Source: Rhizobium sp. J15 (GTDB lineage Bacteria > Pseudomonadota > Alphaproteobacteria > Rhizobiales > Rhizobiaceae). Taken from it: a DNA stretch of 64,000 bases. The translations under genes were made by a program, and so were the position numbers. The stretch spans positions 1 through 64,000 of the forward strand of contig NZ_NWSX01000010.1 of assembly GCF_002531825.1 (NCBI RefSeq), in the 5' to 3' direction. Positions 41,452-50,384 of this stretch are shown one piece after another. Below the pieces are notes generated by a model that saw only the letters and a list, made by a program, of their open reading frames with translations, did not search any database and had not been told where the DNA came from. The first letter of the stretch is position 1. Every line of letters starts with the position of its first letter.

Positions 41452-42186
41452 TCATCGGCTCTGTGGCCCGATCGTTCGGCGCGGCGTCACTGTACCAAAA
41501 CCGCCTTCTCCTTCAGCGGGCGGTGCATAGTCGTAATAGGTTGGCGGTTCCATTGAAGCCAAAAAGACCAGATGCTCGACCAATGGCATCTTCTGAAGAT
41601 TCTTCAGAATATTGCGGCCGCCCAGATTAAGCGCAGGCGCAAAGCCGTAAATTTCTCCCCATGTGAGAGGCCCCAGAGTTTCCAAAGCTCGAGGCATCAT
41701 GTTTTTCCGGTTTTCATCCTCCCATGGTGGCGTGGCCGATGAGAAACGCCCTGAAAAACACAGCCCCAGCATAACTTCGTCGGTCCATTCACGCTGGTTT
41801 TCCTCATCATACTCGCGAGGATCAACACTAACCTTGTTCATCAGGAGGTGCAGCCTGATCATGGCGTCGCCATACCAGATATCGATTTCCCCAAAGGCGG
41901 TGTAGCCGAAGGCATACATCTTTTCGGGATCGAGCTCCGGATCGCCGCGAAAGACATAGTCCAGCACCGGCTTGGGCAAGGATGGATCGCAAAGCCAATA
42001 CTGACCGTTGGACCAGCTGCACCAGCCATGATCTGCCCAGAAACGGAGAAGAAAATCCGGCAACTTGCCGCGGTAGGCCTCTATCTCAGCTCCGCTCGGG
42101 CGGGTGATGTTGTCGATCTTGTAAGCCGAGAGGAACTCGTCGAACCACTTGATCTCGAAGATATTGTAGTTTGATTTTTCAGCCAC
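41452..42186 (-). CDS. GAD-like/DUF1851 T6SS immunity-type protein, copy 1
   Basis: 244 residues, starting at GTG 42186. GAD-like part (AYRGKLPDFLLRFWADHGWCSWSNGQYWLCDPSLPKPVLDYVFRGD) and DUF1851 part (MYAFGYTAFGEIDIWYGDAMIRL, LGPLTWGEIYGFAPALNLGG). It is the nearest of the four to the intact toxin, separated from it only by the propeller-like gene, so it is a candidate for the cognate immunity protein. Confidence 0.77.
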   Translation of the reverse strand: MAEKSNYNIFEIKWFDEFLSAYKIDNITRPSGAEIEAYRGKLPDFLLRFWADHGWCSWSNGQYWLCDPSLPKPVLDYVFRGDPELDPEKMYAFGYTAFGEIDIWYGDAMIRLHLLMNKVSVDPREYDEENQREWTDEVMLGLCFSGRFSSATPPWEDENRKNMMPRALETLGPLTWGEIYGFAPALNLGGRNILKNLQKMPLVEHLVFLASMEPPTYYDYAPPAEGEGGFGTVTPRRTIGPQSR

Positions 42187-42234
42187 GTCCTACGTTTTCG
42201 GAAAGCACCTTGTGTGGAAATGAGTGCCTTCGCC

Positions 42235-43347
42235 CTATTGCTTGGCAGGCAAGCCTTTGAACTCACGTTGCAAAAGTGACGGTGGGATCCGATACCAGTT
42301 CCAGAATTGCCCGTCCCATCTGCTCACTCCATGCTTTCGGTCAAAATAGATCAGCGTGTTGTCGAAAGCTTGGATTTTTAGGGGGGCGGGAACGTTACGG
42401 TTTATGGCTGCCGAATTTAGTTTTGGTTTCACGATGCTGAGCTTGTGACCATCAAACCGCCGAAGACCATCGTCTGTCGCTATCAACAGCTCGGAACGAT
42501 ACCATGCGGCGTCGAATAACGTTTCCGTATCCCCGCGAAACCCCACTTTCTCAAATCCCCCTTCTATGGTTCCCTTCAGTATCAAACCTGCCACGCCCAA
42601 AAGCCAGATGCGTTGCTCCGGATCGCGATATAGCCCCTTGATCACGCAATCTTCAGGGACTGACAATCGTGAGAGCTCACCATCCAGATAACGGTAAGCC
42701 CGTTGCACGCGTGGCTTCGTACTGCGCTCCGACCGTTGCTCCTTCATCATCTTTAAGAACTGCTCCGGGCTGACATTTTCCCAGCTCTTGGGATCAAGTT
42801 GCGTAGCGTTCGGCGCAGAATAAGGTCTTTGAAAACTTTCGATGACGAGCGAACCGTTCAAGGCAAGCGCCTTTCCGAAATGTTCGGCCTCATAACCGTC
42901 CTCCCGGAATCGATCCGCGGAAAGCCGTTGCCACGCTCCTAGACTCTCTCTGCGATAGAGTTGGCGGCTATCCCCGACGACATATTGATTATGTCCATCG
43001 ATAACCAACGCGTGGACTGCCCCAAAACCCTCGGCGTCGTCACTGAGAACTCCCGCTCCGGGAATCTTCGATCGCTCCACCTGTTCGTCTTTCAGGACAT
43101 AGACGTCGCCCTCGTTGCTGAGCGCTACAGGTATCGAGCCATCCAGAGCTTCGACTTCCATATAGCCGATATCGACGATCTCACGCTCGACATCCGTTCT
43201 GCTCCACGGCTGAGAAAACCTTCCATCATAGGAAATGATCGCAGTAAATGGATCGTCATATTCCAGCTCACCAACACATATTGTGAAGCGGTCCGCGTCA
43301 AATGCCGCGGCGGCTTGAATTGTCGCCTTCCAGTCACTGCCTATCAT
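42235..43347 (-). CDS. Propeller-like protein coupled to the DUF4150 effector
   Basis: 370 residues. Repeated short strands with similar endings (IISYDGRFSQPWSRT, ALSNEGDVYVLKDEQ, VVGDSRQLYRRESLGAWQRL, VLLGVAG-like IWLLGVAGLILKGTI, LLIATDDGLRRFDGHKL, HGVSRWDGQFWNWYRIP) suggest a beta-propeller. There is no signal peptide. Its ATG (43347-43345) overlaps the effector TGA by one base (TGATG), so the two are made together. By position it may be the cognate immunity protein or an effector chaperone. I do not recognise a named family. Confidence 0.7.
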   Translation of the reverse strand: MIGSDWKATIQAAAAFDADRFTICVGELEYDDPFTAIISYDGRFSQPWSRTDVEREIVDIGYMEVEALDGSIPVALSNEGDVYVLKDEQVERSKIPGAGVLSDDAEGFGAVHALVIDGHNQYVVGDSRQLYRRESLGAWQRLSADRFREDGYEAEHFGKALALNGSLVIESFQRPYSAPNATQLDPKSWENVSPEQFLKMMKEQRSERSTKPRVQRAYRYLDGELSRLSVPEDCVIKGLYRDPEQRIWLLGVAGLILKGTIEGGFEKVGFRGDTETLFDAAWYRSELLIATDDGLRRFDGHKLSIVKPKLNSAAINRNVPAPLKIQAFDNTLIYFDRKHGVSRWDGQFWNWYRIPPSLLQREFKGLPAKQ

Positions 43348-44855
43348 CAATAATGTCCCCTTCTAAGAACAGTTTCGGCATCGCCGGACGGAAGTGGTCG
43401 TTCTTTCGTTCGCCCAGGAGCTGCAAATCCTGTTTTTGATGCCACCTGGCCTGTTGCCATGGCGGCAGCTAATGCTTTGCATTCTTCGGGCAAATCCGGG
43501 ATGTCTTCAATAACCTTGATACTTTCAGCCAATATTGCTCCCATAGGCGCGGTGCCCGATACGGGGCTTGCGAGGTCCAACAACCGTTGCCGGAGCACGC
43601 CGTGCAATCCTTCGCTATCGCTCCCATGCTGCCGGCTTAGCAGACAAATCGACATCCCTTGGTTAAGTGTCGGCGCGTTCGGGATACGATTCTCTGTTGA
43701 ATTATATTCGGATTTAGCAGGTCGCCGCCCCAGCCGATAAGCCATGTCAGGAACAATATGGTGAGCATTGCCCCGGCATATCGGCTCGATCTCCTCATAG
43801 GAACCAACGATGCATCGGCGTTGGGAGCCTTCCTCGTCAATGCGCGCACCCTCTGTCTGTGGTAATGGTTGGGGTTGCTGCCTTTCCTCTACTTGCTGCT
43901 GCCTCCGGCGGCGGGCATTCTCTGCCCGCTCTGATTGGAACCACTTCTGAATATCATCAACGTCGACGCCCTGCTCCTGGAGTTCCCGTGATTTCCGGAA
44001 GAGCACACGTTCGAAATCATCTTGCGGCATCTCATCGTACCACGGCATTGCCGTCGAGGTTGGCCACATGCCCTCGATAAACGCTCCGATACCAGTCATT
44101 GCCCTACCAAATCGGCCGAGCCTCCCGACCCATTTGCCAACTTTGATCGATGGCCGGGGCGGAGGCCTATTCCACTGGGGAACATTCGGCCGGATGACCT
44201 GCCCCGGGGGTCGCGGCACCGGGGCAGGTCGTACCGGCACAGGGACCGTTTGAGGCACCGTTGCCGGTGCCGCCTGAGCATATTGCGCACCCATGATCAG
44301 CGGCTCGGGCGAGGCATCGCTTATCACACGGCCTTCGTCTGAACTGGCACCATTCGAGCGCAGCGATCCCCGAACCGGATCATCGTCTTCCGGCGGAGCG
44401 TATGTCTGTGTCCCGCGCACGAAGATCGCTTCACCCTGTGTATTCCGATTGTTCATCCAAAAGCGGTCGAGATGACGGATAACGTGTGAGCCTTCGGCGC
44501 GTACCTGCTCGGCATGACCAATCGGCTCGCAAATATTCTCAACGGTGCCGGATTTGAAACCCTTTTTTGTTCCCGGGGCGTCACCGTGGACGTGGGTCGT
44601 GCAGGAGCGCATGACCATCGCCTTCTTGCCGGTGAAGCGGACGGATGGCGTATAATCTTTGTCGTGCCCGCAATAGTCGACGATCGGGTACGGGATGGGG
44701 ACGGCGGACGAGCCTACCGGAGTCAGGCAGACATCCGGCGACAGCGAAACGACCCGCGCCTCGTCCAAGTCGCGCAATCCCTCTCGCGGTTGTTTCGTCG
44801 TCCAGGGGCTTGGATAATCGGGCTCGCCGACATAGTTGTCGCGCGGGATGCTCAT
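43347..44855 (-). CDS. DUF4150 (PAAR-like) T6SS effector with C-terminal nuclease-like domain
   Basis: 502 residues. N-terminal DUF4150 PAAR-like domain (about 35-140: VVSLSPDVCLTPVGSSAVPIPYPI, MRSCTTHVHGDAPGTKKG), a Pro-rich linker (about 195-240), then a C-terminal toxin region. There RGNAHHIVPDMAYRLG (His365, His366), NAPTLNQG (Asn393) and later RQHG and GLHG histidines (410, 418) form an HH...N...H pattern suggestive of a His-Me-finger/HNH-type nuclease. The GAD-like/DUF1851 neighbours resemble the immunity partners of Agrobacterium Tde DNases. It would ride on the VgrG spike with the DUF2169 adaptor. Its start overlaps the DUF2169 stop (ATGA). Toxic activity is inferred. Confidence 0.82.
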   Translation of the reverse strand: MSIPRDNYVGEPDYPSPWTTKQPREGLRDLDEARVVSLSPDVCLTPVGSSAVPIPYPIVDYCGHDKDYTPSVRFTGKKAMVMRSCTTHVHGDAPGTKKGFKSGTVENICEPIGHAEQVRAEGSHVIRHLDRFWMNNRNTQGEAIFVRGTQTYAPPEDDDPVRGSLRSNGASSDEGRVISDASPEPLIMGAQYAQAAPATVPQTVPVPVRPAPVPRPPGQVIRPNVPQWNRPPPRPSIKVGKWVGRLGRFGRAMTGIGAFIEGMWPTSTAMPWYDEMPQDDFERVLFRKSRELQEQGVDVDDIQKWFQSERAENARRRRQQQVEERQQPQPLPQTEGARIDEEGSQRRCIVGSYEEIEPICRGNAHHIVPDMAYRLGRRPAKSEYNSTENRIPNAPTLNQGMSICLLSRQHGSDSEGLHGVLRQRLLDLASPVSGTAPMGAILAESIKVIEDIPDLPEECKALAAAMATGQVASKTGFAAPGRTKERPLPSGDAETVLRRGHY

Positions 44856-45958
44856 GCCGCTACCCCGCCAGGAGCATCGGCCTCGACGTTGAGCCGTACC
44901 CGCGTCAGCGTCAGCTCGGTTCCGAGAGCCTCCGCAAGCGAAAAGCGGGCTCGCCAGGTCAGCATCACTCGCTCGTCGTCTCGCCAGTCGAAATGCACGC
45001 CGTCGAGCGACAGCACGTGCCATTCGTCGCGATCACGGCGGACACATCGTACCCCCAGCGTTATTCCCGGCAGCCGTCCTGCGGCGCGCGCAAAGCGCGG
45101 GTGCAGATCATCCAACTGATAATCCTCGTCACCGGCCAGATGCGGAACGGCAACGAGATCCGGGTGAGCGCTTTGCCAAAAACGCGGATCGAAATCCTTC
45201 GGCAGAAGGGGATGACGCTCGTTGAGCCAGACATCGTCATAGGTGCCGGCATGTTGCTGGCGGGACCGCCACCATGGGGACACGAGACCCAACCCCTGCG
45301 GCTCGACCGACTCCCGCCAGTTCAGCTTTTCGCCAGGCAAGGTTATTTGCGGCGCGGCGACAGGCGCGTGATCTGGAGGCATATCGAGATTGACGATGCC
45401 GCAACCGAGGGGATTGCGGGCTTCGACATCGGCCGGCGTTTCGGTCTCCGGTTCGCCGGTGCCGGGAATTCGACCGCCATAGGCCTTGCTCCAGCACATC
45501 GGCACCTGGGATACCGGCTCGGCTTCACTCAGTTGCCAGTCCGCCAGCACGCGCTTTGCTTCCGTTGCCGAAAAGCCGGCCCATTTTCCCTTGATAACAG
45601 GGCGCCAAAAACGCGTGCCATGGACCTCAAGCTTTTTGGACAACTTTCCGACGCGCAGGCCGACCTGCCATGAAAGCGCCGGTGCGTCGTCCGGCGCATA
45701 AGCATTGCCGAGGAAGGTGATGTCGGTCCCGGTCTTCTCTGGCGTGAGATCGGTTTGGCGCAACAGAGGGCCGGCATGGGGATCGCCGTCATAGGCGTCC
45801 TCCCATTGGAAATCTTCCTGTTTCGCAGCGATAGCGAGAGCCTCGCCCTGACGATGAACAAACGTTCCACGAACCGACACGACGCAATCCAGATCTCCGT
45901 TCGCATCGAACTGCCGGAAAGCCATGGCTGGGAAAGGAAGCCGATTGACCAGTTCCAA
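44852..45958 (-). CDS. DUF2169 T6SS effector-loading adaptor
   Basis: 368 residues with the family's opening NRLPFPAMAFRQFDANGDLDCVVSVRGTF and the central MCWSKAYGGRIPG and NPLGCGI motifs. DUF2169 proteins act as chaperones/adaptors that load PAAR or DUF4150 effectors onto VgrG. Translation starts at TTG 45958, with a strong GAGGAGG ribosome site 8 nt upstream that overlaps the vgrG stop. Sits between vgrG and the effector, as in Agrobacterium vgrG-2 loci. Confidence 0.88.
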   Translation of the reverse strand: MELVNRLPFPAMAFRQFDANGDLDCVVSVRGTFVHRQGEALAIAAKQEDFQWEDAYDGDPHAGPLLRQTDLTPEKTGTDITFLGNAYAPDDAPALSWQVGLRVGKLSKKLEVHGTRFWRPVIKGKWAGFSATEAKRVLADWQLSEAEPVSQVPMCWSKAYGGRIPGTGEPETETPADVEARNPLGCGIVNLDMPPDHAPVAAPQITLPGEKLNWRESVEPQGLGLVSPWWRSRQQHAGTYDDVWLNERHPLLPKDFDPRFWQSAHPDLVAVPHLAGDEDYQLDDLHPRFARAAGRLPGITLGVRCVRRDRDEWHVLSLDGVHFDWRDDERVMLTWRARFSLAEALGTELTLTRVRLNVEADAPGGVAA

Positions 45959-45971
45959 GCGGATGTCCTCC

Positions 45972-48236
45972 TCAGTTCAGGTCGATCGGCTTGCCGCGCA
46001 TCTGGTAGTGTTCGGTCGCAACGAAGTTGAAGGTCTTGCCGAGGATGATCACTTCGCCATTGGCTTTCATGATGAATTTGGAATCGCCGCATTCGATGAC
46101 GAATTCCTCGCCGACCGCGATCTTCTTGAACTTGCCGACGCTCTCCAGCGAGGTCTGGCCGACATTGGTGACCTTGCTCATGCCGATCTGCTCGGCCCGC
46201 GCTATGCCGATCGTGTCGGATTTGAAGGCGCCGACGATCGTGTTCATGATGCCTGGCATCGGGAAAAGGCCCGAAGCCGCATCGCCGACGCCCGTGCCGG
46301 AGCCGGCGAGCGCCGTGCCCGCATCTGCTCTTGGCGACGGTCCTGACACCACGCCCTCGCGGCTGCCCAGTCCGCCGGCGCCGAGAAAGCCGAGCGCCGA
46401 AGACGCAACGGTGCCGGCGAAGGCCGCAAGTCCGGCCCCGCCGCCGCCTGCAATTTGCCCGGCCTGCGCCAGGAGCCCCGCAGTATGTCCGGAGAGCCCG
46501 CTGACCGCCCCCATCAACGCCATCGCCATCGGCCCCGTCCCGCCGACGACCGTGTTCACCGAACCGCCGATCTCGTGCTTCTGATTGCCGCTCACTTCCA
46601 CCGCGCGGTTGCCGCCGATGGCCGAGACCTCGTGGCGGTCGACGCGTTTGGTGCGGTCGTTCAGCACGCGCGTCGTCTGGTCCTTCTGAGCGTGGAAGAA
46701 CATGTTCTCCTGGCCGGCCTCGTCCTCGAAGGTCATTTCGTTGAAGCCGGTGCCCTTGTGCGTGTTGGAGCGCATGACCATGCGGGTCTTGTTGGCCGGC
46801 AGATCGTATGGAACCGTGTTGGAGGGATTGGGCACCACGCCTGTCACCAGCGGCCGGTCGGGATCGCCGTCGACGAAGGCGACCATCACCTCCATGCCGA
46901 TGCGCGGAATGACCTGTGCGCCCCAGGTGCCGCCGCCCCAGACCTGGCTGACGCGCACCCAGCAGGTGTCGGAACCGTCCTTCTTGGCCTTGCGGTCCCA
47001 GGGGAACCACAGCTTGATGCGGCCGTACTGGTCGGGGTGGATCTCCTCGCCGGCGGGACCGGCGACGATCGCCACCTGCGTGCCTTCGATGCGCGGCCGC
47101 TTCGTCTCACGATGCGGCGTCATCGGCACCCGCGACGGCACCGCCTCGAAGGTGTTGGTATATTCCGGCTCGTTGCTGTTGGTCTCGTAGGAGCGGTCGA
47201 CGACGGTATGGGTCGCCTTCACCACCACATGCTCGTCATACACGTGATCGGGATGGGCGACTTCATAAGGCGTGAAGCGGCGCCCTGCCTCCAGTATGCG
47301 GGATGTGGAATCGCCGAAGACCCGGTCGTGATCGGCTTCGGAGGCCTGCATCCTGAGTTTTTCGGCCCGCTCCGCCTCGGCGACGGAGGAAATGCGCGCC
47401 GGATATTCGTAGAGTTCGCGCTTGGTCGCTTCCGGCATCTGCACGAGCGACGGCGTCATGGTGCCGGGCACCATGCGCGGGGTTTCGAAATTCCAGTCGG
47501 CGCCGGCGCGCTGCCCCGGCACATAGGAATAGCGCCGGCTCCACTCGGTGATGTGGTTGCGATCGGCGGAACCCTGCGCCAGGCGGACCCGCGCCTCGCC
47601 CTGCGCCGAGGGCGACGGGCCGAGCCAGGATTGGGCGCTGTCGGCCACATGCAGCTTGTGTTTGCCGTCCTCGTGCGAGAACCAGTAAAACAGGCCGTCT
47701 TCCTCGAAGCGGCGGGTGAGATAGGCAAGGTCCGTCTCGTTCCACTGCACCGAATAATGCTGCGGCGGCGGTGGCGTGATTACGCCCGACGTATCGGGCG
47801 CCGGAATGCCGTGCTCGGAAAACAGCGTCTCGACGATGTCGACGGAGGTCTTGTCCATCCAGATGCGGCAGTCGGAACGGCGCGACAAGAGCCACATTTG
47901 CGGCCTCAGCACCATGGAATAGGAGCGCAGGCCGCGGGTGATCGGCGGCCCCTCGTTGAGCTCGGTCACCAGGCCGTTGAACGGCCGGCGCACGCCGCCT
48001 TCGCCATCGCCCTGCTGCACCTCCACGGAGACGTCCATCAGCCGGCCGATCAGTTCCTCCGGTTTGACGGACGGCTTCTTGGCGCGCGCCGAAACCTTGA
48101 TTTCGAAGAGCGAAGAAATGCCTTCTTCGATCGTCACCCGCTCCGGCAGAATCTGGTCCTCGCCGAGCGGCGAGACGATCTTCAGAATACGGTTCGCCTG
48201 GATGAAATCGGCGGCGAGGGATTGCAAATCGTCCAT
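45972..48236 (-). CDS. vgrG: T6SS spike protein VgrG
   Basis: 754 residues. The gp27-like base (about 15-400: ILKIVSPLGEDQILPERVTIEEGISSLFEIKV), the gp5-like OB-fold (VAIVAGPAGEEIHPDQYGRIKLWFPWD; WVRVSQVWGGGTWGAQVIPRIGMEVMVAFVDGDPDRP) and the C-terminal repetitive needle (NRAVEVSGNQKHEIGGSV) are clear. A Gly/Ala-rich insert (about 575-670) precedes the final IECGDSKFIMKANGEVIILGKTFNF. It tips the Hcp tube and carries the downstream DUF4150 effector. VgrG, DUF2169 and effector form one operon. Confidence 0.95.
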   Translation of the reverse strand: MDDLQSLAADFIQANRILKIVSPLGEDQILPERVTIEEGISSLFEIKVSARAKKPSVKPEELIGRLMDVSVEVQQGDGEGGVRRPFNGLVTELNEGPPITRGLRSYSMVLRPQMWLLSRRSDCRIWMDKTSVDIVETLFSEHGIPAPDTSGVITPPPPQHYSVQWNETDLAYLTRRFEEDGLFYWFSHEDGKHKLHVADSAQSWLGPSPSAQGEARVRLAQGSADRNHITEWSRRYSYVPGQRAGADWNFETPRMVPGTMTPSLVQMPEATKRELYEYPARISSVAEAERAEKLRMQASEADHDRVFGDSTSRILEAGRRFTPYEVAHPDHVYDEHVVVKATHTVVDRSYETNSNEPEYTNTFEAVPSRVPMTPHRETKRPRIEGTQVAIVAGPAGEEIHPDQYGRIKLWFPWDRKAKKDGSDTCWVRVSQVWGGGTWGAQVIPRIGMEVMVAFVDGDPDRPLVTGVVPNPSNTVPYDLPANKTRMVMRSNTHKGTGFNEMTFEDEAGQENMFFHAQKDQTTRVLNDRTKRVDRHEVSAIGGNRAVEVSGNQKHEIGGSVNTVVGGTGPMAMALMGAVSGLSGHTAGLLAQAGQIAGGGGAGLAAFAGTVASSALGFLGAGGLGSREGVVSGPSPRADAGTALAGSGTGVGDAASGLFPMPGIMNTIVGAFKSDTIGIARAEQIGMSKVTNVGQTSLESVGKFKKIAVGEEFVIECGDSKFIMKANGEVIILGKTFNFVATEHYQMRGKPIDLN

Positions 48237-48265
48237 AACGTCACGTTCCGTCTTGGAAAGCCGAA

Positions 48266-49189
48266 TTACTGCTGTTGCGGCCGGGGATGGGTCTTCAGAT
48301 AATCCGCCAGCGCCTGGAAATATTGCCCCAGCATCTCGCCATTGGCCTGGTCGGACACCCGCCTGTAACTTTCGACGAGCGCGTCGCGCTTGGCCTTTCC
48401 GCCCGGGCTCTCATAGAAATCCGTCAGCACCGACAGGTCTTCCGGCGGCAGGGTGGCCAGCACGAAGGTCAGCCGCGCCTTTTCGTCCGCCCGCGCCATG
48501 TCCTTGGGAAGCGGCTTTTCGTTTTCGCTTCTCGCACGCAGCGACGCGATCACGCCCTTCATCTCGGATTGCAGCTTGTCCTGCGGAACCGACGTCAGTT
48601 TTGCGGCATCGGCGCTGGAAAGGGCCTCCAGCGACAGATACATGGCCTGCGAGGTGACCGCGCTTTCCACGGCAAGATCCGGGCCAGCCATCAGATCGGC
48701 AAGCGCTTTGATAGCGGGGCCTTTGTCGGGGTCGGCAAGGCGTGTTTCGATCTCCTTCGCGGCTGCCTGATCCTGCGCCTGATACATGCGCGCGACCTTT
48801 GCCTGCCCCTCTTGCCATGCCGCGGCCGCTTTGGCGAAAGCCTTGGGATCTGCGGCATCGTCGCCAGCCGCAGCGACGGCTTTCGAAATTTCGGCAAACA
48901 TGCCGTCGGTGTCGAAGGAAGACCGCGCAGCGGTCTCGAGCAGCGGCTGCGCATCGGATGTGGGAACGCTCCGGTCGGCGGCCGCCTTGGCGACGCTTTC
49001 GACGGCGCCCGGCGTGGCGGAAAGGCGCGAGGACACCGCTTCGATCTCAAGCAGGGAGTGATCGGTGGAACCGGATGCGCCGACCATGGCGGCAGCGCTC
49101 GCGACCATGACACCCGCGAAAGCGGCCACAACCAGCGGCCAGCGCATGCGCCCCATCAATCCCTGCTTGAGAACACCGGTCAACAGCAT
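48266..49189 (-). CDS. Membrane-anchored periplasmic protein with DUF2059-like end; possible immunity protein
   Basis: 307 residues from ATG 49189 (AGGCGG upstream). An N-terminal helix (WPLVVAAFAGVMVASAAAMVG) anchors a periplasmic, Ala-rich helical domain. The C-terminal LATLPPEDLSVLTDFYESPGGKAKRDALV resembles DUF2059. It starts 10 nt after the stop of the upstream gene and lies between hcp and vgrG. In this slot Agrobacterium has an amidase/immunity pair, so a periplasm-facing immunity role is plausible but inferred. Confidence 0.7.
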   Translation of the reverse strand: MLLTGVLKQGLMGRMRWPLVVAAFAGVMVASAAAMVGASGSTDHSLLEIEAVSSRLSATPGAVESVAKAAADRSVPTSDAQPLLETAARSSFDTDGMFAEISKAVAAAGDDAADPKAFAKAAAAWQEGQAKVARMYQAQDQAAAKEIETRLADPDKGPAIKALADLMAGPDLAVESAVTSQAMYLSLEALSSADAAKLTSVPQDKLQSEMKGVIASLRARSENEKPLPKDMARADEKARLTFVLATLPPEDLSVLTDFYESPGGKAKRDALVESYRRVSDQANGEMLGQYFQALADYLKTHPRPQQQ

Positions 49190-49199
49190 CGGCACCGCC

Positions 49200-50288
49200 T
49201 TAGATCATCCTGACATCGGTGAGCTGCTTCGGCCGCGCATCGGCGGAAAGCCGGTTGATGATCTGCTCCGCCTTCACCATCTGGGCGCTGCTTGTGGGGT
49301 CCATGAACAGCTTTTCGGCAAAATTCTGCTCCGGATAGAAGGAAGAATTGCCGGTGAGACGGCTGAGCGTGTTGATGCGTTCGCGCACGACCGATCCGAT
49401 ATTGTCGTATTCCACACGCTGACCGGGATCGTAGGGCTGGAAGGGCCGGCCCGTCAGGCGCGGCGAAATGGATTTCGGATAATCGGCCGCCGAAGGCAGC
49501 TGCGGGATGGCCTTCTTGCTGTATTCGACGTCGCGGCCGATGCCGCCAACGGTGCCGCCGGTGGAAGGCGCATAGGTCACGAGCTTGTCGGAATCCAGAA
49601 CCGCGCTCATGTAGAACAGCAGCTCCATCTTCTGGGAGAGGCGGTTTTCGTCCACGCGCCTGCTTTCGGGCGGATTGCAGAACGGCGTCTGGCCGACCAG
49701 ATCGGCAAGCCTGGATTTGCCAGCTTCGCTGATCGTGTTGTCATGCTGCACGCCCCTGATGAATTCATGCACGCAGACGTGGTTGATGGCGATGAAATCG
49801 TCGATCCGCGTCTTGAAATTCAGGGCAGTCGGCGCGGAGGCGACCGGCGCGCTGCTCGTCAGTTTTTCCGCTGCGCTGGTCACCTGCTTGTTGGCGAGCT
49901 TCTTGGCTTCGTCGAGGACGCCGCCGAGCGCAAACATCACCACCTTGCTGTTGGCGGCGGCGTGCATGACGTTGAAGGTGCGGTTGAGGTTGTTGTTGCA
50001 GATCACGCTCAGCGCGGCGCGGCCGGCCAGCACGCGCACCGAGGTCGTCGCGAAGGCCGCCATCATGATGCTGCCCGTCAGGATCGAAGCGGAAAACACG
50101 AAGAGCTCGGCCAGCATCCGGTCGCGGGCTTCCTGGGCCTTTGTGGTTTTCTGAAAATTGTCGATGGCGAGATCGTAGGCCCTGACATAGGGGCTGGAAA
50201 CGTTCGTCTCCCATTGGGACTTGTACTTGGGCAGTTCTACCAGAATATCGTTCAAACGCTCAGTTGCAGCCGACACGATCATCTCCAT
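49200..50288 (-). CDS. T6SS-associated hypothetical protein; possible Hcp-dependent effector
   Basis: 362 residues from ATG 50288 (a TTG at 50294 is the alternative). No signal peptide. A hydrophobic segment (LFVFSASILTGSIMMAAFATTSVRVL, about 65-90) is followed by a long soluble domain with ICNNNLNRTFNVMHAAANSKVVMFALGG and a Cys/Tyr-rich end. I do not recognise the family. It lies directly after hcp, paired with a periplasm-anchored protein. A membrane-acting effector with its immunity partner is one reading; structural accessory is another. Confidence 0.65.
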   Translation of the reverse strand: MEMIVSAATERLNDILVELPKYKSQWETNVSSPYVRAYDLAIDNFQKTTKAQEARDRMLAELFVFSASILTGSIMMAAFATTSVRVLAGRAALSVICNNNLNRTFNVMHAAANSKVVMFALGGVLDEAKKLANKQVTSAAEKLTSSAPVASAPTALNFKTRIDDFIAINHVCVHEFIRGVQHDNTISEAGKSRLADLVGQTPFCNPPESRRVDENRLSQKMELLFYMSAVLDSDKLVTYAPSTGGTVGGIGRDVEYSKKAIPQLPSAADYPKSISPRLTGRPFQPYDPGQRVEYDNIGSVVRERINTLSRLTGNSSFYPEQNFAEKLFMDPTSSAQMVKAEQIINRLSADARPKQLTDVRMI

Positions 50289-50342
50289 TGTCAAAGCGCG
50301 AGGATGTCTCTCAACTCATCTGCGGAAACAGCATGTTTCAGC

Positions 50343-50366
50343 GCCTTCCCCGAGGGCGGGGAAGGC
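50343..50366 (-). terminator. Hairpin 2 downstream of hcp
   Basis: GCCTTCCCC-gagggc-GGGGAAGGC is a perfect 9-bp stem. With the hairpin at 50385-50412 it forms a tandem pair between hcp and the next gene; no T-run. Together they probably cause partial termination and protect the hcp mRNA end. Confidence 0.65.
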
Positions 50367-50384
50367 AGCCGGAAACATGGAGTT

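Noticed and set aside
45972..48236. Possible C-terminal toxin domain on VgrG
   Set aside because: The C-terminus is a Gly/Ala insert and needle-like repeats with no catalytic motif; the cargo is the separate DUF4150 protein.
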